From assembly GCF_000521215.1 (NCBI RefSeq), contig NZ_KI928936.1, positions 1 through 49,651 of the forward strand: a stretch of DNA of 49,651 nt. The letters run 5' to 3'. The notes beneath the pieces are model-generated. The model was not told the origin of the DNA. It did not search any database and was given only the letters and a program-made list of their open reading frames with translations. The DNA comes from Labrenzia sp. DG1229 (GTDB lineage: Bacteria > Pseudomonadota > Alphaproteobacteria > Rhizobiales > Stappiaceae). Numbering within the stretch: the stretch's first letter is position 1; every line of letters starts with the position of its first letter. This document shows, piece by piece, positions 45,566-49,651 of this stretch. Position numbers and translations under genes: made by a program.

Positions 45566-45786
45566 CAGGCCCTCCCAAAGGCGGAAAATGCATTTGTTTA
45601 CAATACCGGCTACACCTTCTGACCACATGGCCAGTTTTTGCAACCCAACAACCGGAGCACGAACTTGCGCCGCACTTTTTCAGTGTGCCCAACGTCACAG
45701 GCGAAGAAAACGACGCCGCGTTAGTTCTGTCCTCACAGCACCATGACACAGATTTTGTAGAGCTGTAAGGCCCGGAGGTTTTGACA
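45566..45786. other. Divergent intergenic region of the SH3b and small secreted protein genes
   Basis: About 220 bases between two divergent starts. No operator-like repeat stood out. The right end carries GGAGG ahead of the ATG at 45787. Confidence 0.4.
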
Positions 45787-46218
45787 ATGTTTCCACTTAG
45801 TCGCGCTATGAGAATTTGCTTGAGCTGTGCGGGTTTTGCCCTGATTGCAGCCTTCTTTGTGCCGTCTTCCGCGTCGGCGGAAGTTTTTCACTGCGAAAGC
45901 ACGCGCACGCCGAACGGCAGCTCAAAATACTGCAATTTCCTGCTTTTCGATTCGAATTTCAGCCGCCATCGTCAGGTTGTTGTTGCCCAGGGAGCCCGGC
46001 GAAACATCGCTATAAACGGACGCTACGATGTCTTCTGCGTGCTCGTGCAAGATCACAGCGGCGTGCCCGGCAATATTGCGCTGAGGACGAAACAATGCCG
46101 AAAGTCACACACCGGCCGGAATTACCAGGTCGCGATAAAAAAATACAATTTGCGCCGGGGACGCGACGGCTACAGCACAAATGCACCCCAGATCGTCCGA
46201 CCGGCGGATCGTTGGTAG
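45787..46218 (+). CDS. Small secreted cysteine-containing protein, unknown function
   Basis: A 143-residue protein with an N-terminal signal peptide (CLSCAGFALIAAFFVPSSASAE). The mature domain of about 110 residues is basic and carries Cys in HCESTRT, YCNFLLF, VFCVLV and KQCRKS, enough for two disulfides. No family recognised. The start at 45787 is chosen over the TTG at 45781 because GGAGG is well spaced from it. It is divergent from the large SH3b gene. Confidence 0.7.
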   Translation: MFPLSRAMRICLSCAGFALIAAFFVPSSASAEVFHCESTRTPNGSSKYCNFLLFDSNFSRHRQVVVAQGARRNIAINGRYDVFCVLVQDHSGVPGNIALRTKQCRKSHTGRNYQVAIKKYNLRRGRDGYSTNAPQIVRPADRW

Positions 46219-46225
46219 GATAATG

Positions 46226-46251
46226 GCCGGTGCGGCTTCAGCCGCACCGGC
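46226..46251. terminator. Perfect 11-bp GC-rich hairpin between convergent genes
   Basis: GCCGGTGCGGC (46226-46236), loop TTCA, GCCGCACCGGC (46241-46251), starting eight bases after the stop of the small secreted protein gene. No T run follows, so it may be a bidirectional barrier rather than a classical terminator. Confidence 0.55.
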
Positions 46252-46316
46252 AACAGGACTGCAAGGTCCCGGTCTCCCGAGAAATCGGCAATCGTCTTTC
46301 TGCAGAAAACGCCGGG

Positions 46317-47441
46317 TCAGCAGGCGACCGAGGAAAGGCCGGGAGAGGACAAGATCACGGCCTGGCCCGAACGTGCGGATTGTTGGGCCGCAAGCCCCAT
46401 TTCAACAGCGCGCCTGCCATCTTCCAGGCTGACTTCAGGCGTTTCAATTTCGCCACGCACCAGAGCCAGGAAGCGCTCATGCTGATAGTAGGTCGAGCCG
46501 TTGTGATCACCAGCGTCCAGGAGTGCCGGATCGACCGGGATATCGAGACTGCGCGGACCTTTCGGACTACGGGGAGACACGACCAGCCGTGCGACTGGAG
46601 GGTCTCCAAGATCCTCGGGCCAGAACCGGCCCGGACCGGGAACAAAAGCCTCGATCTTGCCTTCCGGACCTACCGCGACAACCTCTTCCTGATACTTTGC
46701 ACCTTCCGCGAACATGCACAGATCCAGCAGCGCACGGGATCCGTTGTCGAAATCTACAATCACGAAACCATTGTCGAGTATGTCCGGCTGCTCGCCGTCA
46801 TAAACTTCATCCTTGTGGTTGGCATCCTGTCCCGCTGACGCCATCACGCGGACAGGTTCCGAATTCATGATCAGCCGCATCAGATCGAAGAAATGGCAGC
46901 ATTTTTCAACAAAAGTGCCACCTGAATACCGGTTGAACCTGTTCCAGGCACCTACCTTGTCCAGAAACGGGAACCTGTGCTCGCGGATGGTCAGCATCTT
47001 GATGCCGCCCGTGACTTCCCCGGTCCTGGCGATCAGAGCCGCAATCGCGGGCATATAGCGATACTCCATCGCCACCCAGATCGGTGCCGGATAAGTCGCC
47101 TTGAAGGTCTCCAGTTCGGCCTGCTCCTTGGGATCGGTAAAAAGCGGCTTTTCCACGAGCAAGGGCAAAGGCTTTTTATGACGAATTTCCTGCATTTGCG
47201 GAACATGGCAATGGTTCGGGCTGGCAATAAGGATGCAGTCCAAATCATCAACGTCCAGCAATTCGGAGACTGAACCCACGAACTTTGCAGCAGGCGCGAT
47301 ATCCGCTGCCGCTTCAGCCATCTTCGTGTCCGGCTCAAAAATGACCGTGACTTCGGTGTCTGGCAGCAGAGCGATATTGCGCAGATGCTCCTGCCCCATC
47401 ATTCCACATCCGATCACACCGTATCTTACCTTCGCAGGCAT
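46317..47441 (-). CDS. Gfo/Idh/MocA family oxidoreductase
   Basis: A 374-residue protein: N-terminal Rossmann turn GVIGCGMMGQEHLRNI, the EKP motif in LLVEKPLFTD (catalytic Lys), and SGGTFVEKCCHFFDLMRLI carrying the second catalytic Lys/His region. The C-terminal half is the usual mixed beta-sheet domain. Substrates of this family are sugars, inositols or glycosides, with NAD(P). It is followed by the GntR gene on the same strand and lies opposite the LLM monooxygenase. In that setting a sulfoquinovose-related dehydrogenase or NAD-dependent sulfoquinovosidase is possible, but not shown. Confidence 0.9.
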   Translation of the reverse strand: MPAKVRYGVIGCGMMGQEHLRNIALLPDTEVTVIFEPDTKMAEAAADIAPAAKFVGSVSELLDVDDLDCILIASPNHCHVPQMQEIRHKKPLPLLVEKPLFTDPKEQAELETFKATYPAPIWVAMEYRYMPAIAALIARTGEVTGGIKMLTIREHRFPFLDKVGAWNRFNRYSGGTFVEKCCHFFDLMRLIMNSEPVRVMASAGQDANHKDEVYDGEQPDILDNGFVIVDFDNGSRALLDLCMFAEGAKYQEEVVAVGPEGKIEAFVPGPGRFWPEDLGDPPVARLVVSPRSPKGPRSLDIPVDPALLDAGDHNGSTYYQHERFLALVRGEIETPEVSLEDGRRAVEMGLAAQQSARSGQAVILSSPGLSSVAC

Positions 47442-47478
47442 TTATGTCTCCTTTTGCGGCCGGTTTCTTGCGACCAGC

Positions 47479-48189
47479 CTATTTCAACCGCTGTACGTAG
47501 TGCGCCCTGTCCGTGTCGAACCAGGTGCGTGAATATTCGACGGATTCGGGACGGTCCGCCCAACTGAACCTTTCGATGAAACCGGTGAGCGTGCCGGGTT
47601 CCAGAGTGAACTCATCCGGCGCCCAGTCAGGCACCTTGTCGATCGTCACGCGATCTTCCGCACGCACGATCCAAAAGCCGAGATGCTTCTGATAGTACCT
47701 GTAGAGCGAGTCCGAAAGCAGGTCTCGTTTTACAAACCCCGCATCTCCGTCAAGCCAGATTTCCTCGACCGCAATTATGGTCTCGTTGAGATACCGGAGT
47801 CGGCGAATCCGGGTGCCTTCCCCGCTTGTACCGAAGGCCGGCAGATCTTCCGGCTTGCGCGCGCGCACAACGTTCAGGATATCGGCCCGGGGCAACCCGC
47901 CACCGGAAAGCAACTCCAGCCGGAACATCGCATAAATGCTCTCCTGCGTGCCGCCTTGCCGTATGTAGTTTCCCGAACCCTGAATGCGCTCGAGTAAGCC
48001 CTTTTCCGTAAGATCGGCAAGCGCCTTGCGCAATGTTCCGATCGAGATACCCAACTCATCCGCCATGTCGCGCTCGGGCGGAAGCCGCTCGCCGTCAATC
48101 AGGCGTCCCGCCGCAATATCCCTGATCAAAAGCTCACTGATCTGCAGATAAAGCGGAAGTGCATTTGAGGACTGCGACGTGGATTGCAT
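47479..48189 (-). CDS. GntR family transcriptional regulator (HutC/UTRA type)
   Basis: A 236-residue protein. The winged HTH is clear (LYLQISELLIRDIAAGRLIDGERLPPERDMADELGISIGTLRKALADL), followed by a UTRA-type ligand domain (NETIIAVEEIWLDGDAGF). It is divergent from the LLM monooxygenase and cotranscribed ahead of the Gfo/Idh/MocA gene, 37 bases away. A symmetrical site ATTGAT-TTAC-ATCAAT lies upstream. It probably represses both units until the pathway sugar is present. Confidence 0.92.
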   Translation of the reverse strand: MQSTSQSSNALPLYLQISELLIRDIAAGRLIDGERLPPERDMADELGISIGTLRKALADLTEKGLLERIQGSGNYIRQGGTQESIYAMFRLELLSGGGLPRADILNVVRARKPEDLPAFGTSGEGTRIRRLRYLNETIIAVEEIWLDGDAGFVKRDLLSDSLYRYYQKHLGFWIVRAEDRVTIDKVPDWAPDEFTLEPGTLTGFIERFSWADRPESVEYSRTWFDTDRAHYVQRLK

Positions 48190-48418
48190 GGTGATCGGCG
48201 CTCTGCTTTTTAAAATTGATACACTATTGATTTACATCAATGCGGATGATAAGCAAGAAGAAATCGACGGTAAAGTGAAGCTGTTCGAAATCAAATGAAA
48301 CCTCGCCCATCGAATGCTCAGTCGCAGATGCTGCGGGTTTGGAAATACTGAATAACTAACAACGGGTTGAGCACATGATCGCTTCGGGAATGGCGCTGGA
48401 TGCTCAGGGGAGTTTTTT
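48190..48418. other. Divergent GntR/LLM intergenic region
   Basis: About 230 bases between the GntR and LLM starts, holding the dyad at 48226-48241. No other repeat was found. Confidence 0.4.
48226..48241. promoter_or_regulatory. GntR-type operator dyad
   Basis: ATTGAT (48226-48231), TTAC, ATCAAT (48236-48241): perfect 6-bp arms. It lies 37 bases from the GntR start on one side, with the LLM gene on the other, so it is a good candidate for GntR autoregulation. Confidence 0.55.
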
Positions 48419-49573
48419 ATGACAGTTGTCCCAGTGACATCGCCGGATCTCGACGCAGCAGAAGTATCCTGGTTTGCTGCCTTGTGTTCTGACGACTATC
48501 AATTCCTGGGCGTTCCGGAAGGCCAATTGCGCTCTTCCTGGGACCATTGCTCGACGATCGTCAAAACGGCGGAACAAGAGGGATTTCGCAATATCCTGTG
48601 CCCATCCTCCTACCAGGTGGGTCAGGACACGTTGTCTTTCGTGGCTGGTTGCGCACCGATCACCGACAAGATCAACCTTCTTGCAGCCGTGCGCTGTGGT
48701 GAAATGCAGCCGATCATGCTTGCCCGCACGATCGCAACGCTCGACCACATGCTGAAAGGCCGCCTTACGGTCAATATCATTTCCTCCGATTTTCCAGGCG
48801 AGAAAGCCGACAGCGACTATCGTTACCAGCGTTCACGCGAAGTCGTCGAAGTCCTGAAACAAGCCTGGACCAGAGACGAGATCAACTATGAAGGCGAGAT
48901 CTACAATTTCACGGGCCTGACCACCGACCCGGTGAAACCGTACCAGACCGGTGGCCCACTCCTCTATTTCGGCGGTTATTCGCCCGCCGCTCTGGAGCTG
49001 TGCGGCCAGCACTGCGACGTCTACCTGATGTGGCCTGAAAAGATTGAAGAGCTCGAAGGTCGCATGAAGGCTGTCAACACGGTTGCGGAGAAATACGACC
49101 GAACGCTCGATTATGGTCTGCGTGTCCACATGATCGTGCGCGACACCGAAAAAGAAGCGCAGGAATATGCCGACTACATCGTCTCGAAACTTGACGACGA
49201 TCAGGGCACAGCCATCCGGGAGCGCGCACTCGATGCGAAATCGCTCGGCGTGAGCCACCAGGCCAAAAACCGCGATGTTGCCGACGAGTTCGGTTACATC
49301 GAACCCAATCTCTGGACTGGCGTCGGCCGGGCCCGCTCCGGTTGCGGGGCTGCTCTTGTCGGCTCGACCGATCAGGTCATGTCCAAGATCGAGGCTTACC
49401 AGAAGATGGGCATCAGAGCCTTCATCTTCTCCGGCTATCCGCATCTGGAAGAAGCACGGCACTTCGGCAAGCGCGTGCTGCCGAACCTCAAGACCTGTTC
49501 GCTTCCCCACGCCTATGGCCGCGTTCCGGCCGAAACACCTGCAACCCCGCTTGGCAATGGAGTCCGCCGCTAA
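48419..49573 (+). CDS. LLM-class flavin monooxygenase (alkanesulfonate/sulfoquinovose monooxygenase-like)
   Basis: A 384-residue bacterial luciferase-like TIM-barrel enzyme of the SsuD group. Landmarks are MLARTIATLDHMLKGRLTVNIISSDFPGEKADSD, YQRSREVVEVLKQAWT, YNFTGLTTDPVKPYQTGGPLLYFGGYSPAA, and the C-terminal RARSGCGAALVGSTDQVMSKIEAYQKMGIRAFIFSGYPH. These enzymes use reduced FMN from a partner reductase to oxidatively split a C-S bond. ATG at 48419 follows AGGGGAG. It is followed directly by an aldo/keto reductase (TAATG overlap), the gene order I recall for the smoC-smoB sulfoquinovose monooxygenase/6-oxo-glucose reductase pair. Confidence 0.88.
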   Translation: MTVVPVTSPDLDAAEVSWFAALCSDDYQFLGVPEGQLRSSWDHCSTIVKTAEQEGFRNILCPSSYQVGQDTLSFVAGCAPITDKINLLAAVRCGEMQPIMLARTIATLDHMLKGRLTVNIISSDFPGEKADSDYRYQRSREVVEVLKQAWTRDEINYEGEIYNFTGLTTDPVKPYQTGGPLLYFGGYSPAALELCGQHCDVYLMWPEKIEELEGRMKAVNTVAEKYDRTLDYGLRVHMIVRDTEKEAQEYADYIVSKLDDDQGTAIRERALDAKSLGVSHQAKNRDVADEFGYIEPNLWTGVGRARSGCGAALVGSTDQVMSKIEAYQKMGIRAFIFSGYPHLEEARHFGKRVLPNLKTCSLPHAYGRVPAETPATPLGNGVRR

Positions 49574-49651
49574 TGCAGCGCGTATCGCTTACAGAATCCC
49601 TGGATATTTCCCGCCTCATCTACGGCATGTGGCGGCTCGGTGATGATGCGG
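49573..49651 (+). CDS. Aldo/keto reductase, N-terminal fragment
   Basis: The ATG at 49573 overlaps the LLM stop (TAATG). Only 26 residues fit before the window ends. The start, with SLDISRLIYGMWRLGDDA, is the beginning of the aldo/keto reductase barrel (YdhF-like). After an SQ monooxygenase, an AKR would reduce 6-oxo-glucose to glucose. The rest lies beyond the edge. Confidence 0.7.
   Translation, partial: MQRVSLTESLDISRLIYGMWRLGDDA

Noticed and set aside
1..49651. CRISPR array, toxin-antitoxin pair or restriction-type defence island
   Set aside because: No regularly spaced repeats, cas, methylase or small toxin-antitoxin pair could be found on either strand.

Overview
The window looks like chromosomal DNA of a marine-type alphaproteobacterium, probably a Roseibium/Labrenzia/Stappia-like member of the Hyphomicrobiales. 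This is inferred from moderately high GC, TRAP and phosphonate transport, 11-bp-period PHO boxes, and an alpha-2-macroglobulin gene placed directly before pbpC. No rRNA, tRNA, CRISPR array, prophage or replication origin was seen. One complete IS630-type element is present.

Layout. 1-3615 (+): four overlapping genes, namely the tail of a possible ThiF/E1-like protein, a polytopic membrane protein, a GNAT-like acyltransferase and an Acg-like nitroreductase. 3602-5266 (-): a membrane-anchored di-heme cytochrome c. 5799-6944: a VOC protein divergent from a TetR regulator, with two 17-bp operator-like sites between them. 7243-7953: a Tat-exported DUF1287 protein. 8392-17170: an AraC regulator divergent from a catabolic operon (aldehyde dehydrogenase, NIPSNAP, cupin, ThDP enzyme, SDR) that ends in a complete TRAP transporter; its substrate is unknown. 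17679-18841: the IS630 element, whose right end abuts the stop codon of pbpC. 18842-26516 (-): alpha-2-macroglobulin (with an N-terminal PAN/Apple domain) followed by pbpC. 27092-29258: LysR/LysE divergent pair plus a GNAT. 29437-32081 (-): an orphan ParA, a lytic transglycosylase and an isochorismatase-type hydrolase. 32154-36233 (-): phnC-phnD-phnE-phnE, divergent from a phosphonate-type hexapeptide acetyltransferase, with PHO-box-like repeats on both sides. 37336-39979 (+): small genes (GFA, VOC, XRE, HD, SpoIIAA-like). 39993-42828: a class V PLP enzyme and a class II glutamine amidotransferase, divergent from an Lrp/AsnC regulator. 42884-46218: a large SH3b/repeat/low-complexity envelope protein divergent from a small secreted protein. 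46317-49651: Gfo/Idh/MocA oxidoreductase and GntR regulator, divergent from an LLM flavin monooxygenase followed by an aldo/keto reductase. That set resembles the oxidative sulfoquinovose desulfonation (smo) pathway.

Three otherwise intact genes (ThDP enzyme, alpha-2-macroglobulin, isochorismatase) each appear to lack one base in a short homopolymer. This may be a sequencing artefact, so any claim that these genes are inactive should wait for re-sequencing. The most interesting candidates for under-described biology are the ThiF/membrane/GNAT/nitroreductase module, the TRAP-linked ThDP catabolic operon, the PLP/amidotransferase pair, and the LLM/AKR/Gfo/GntR locus at the right edge.
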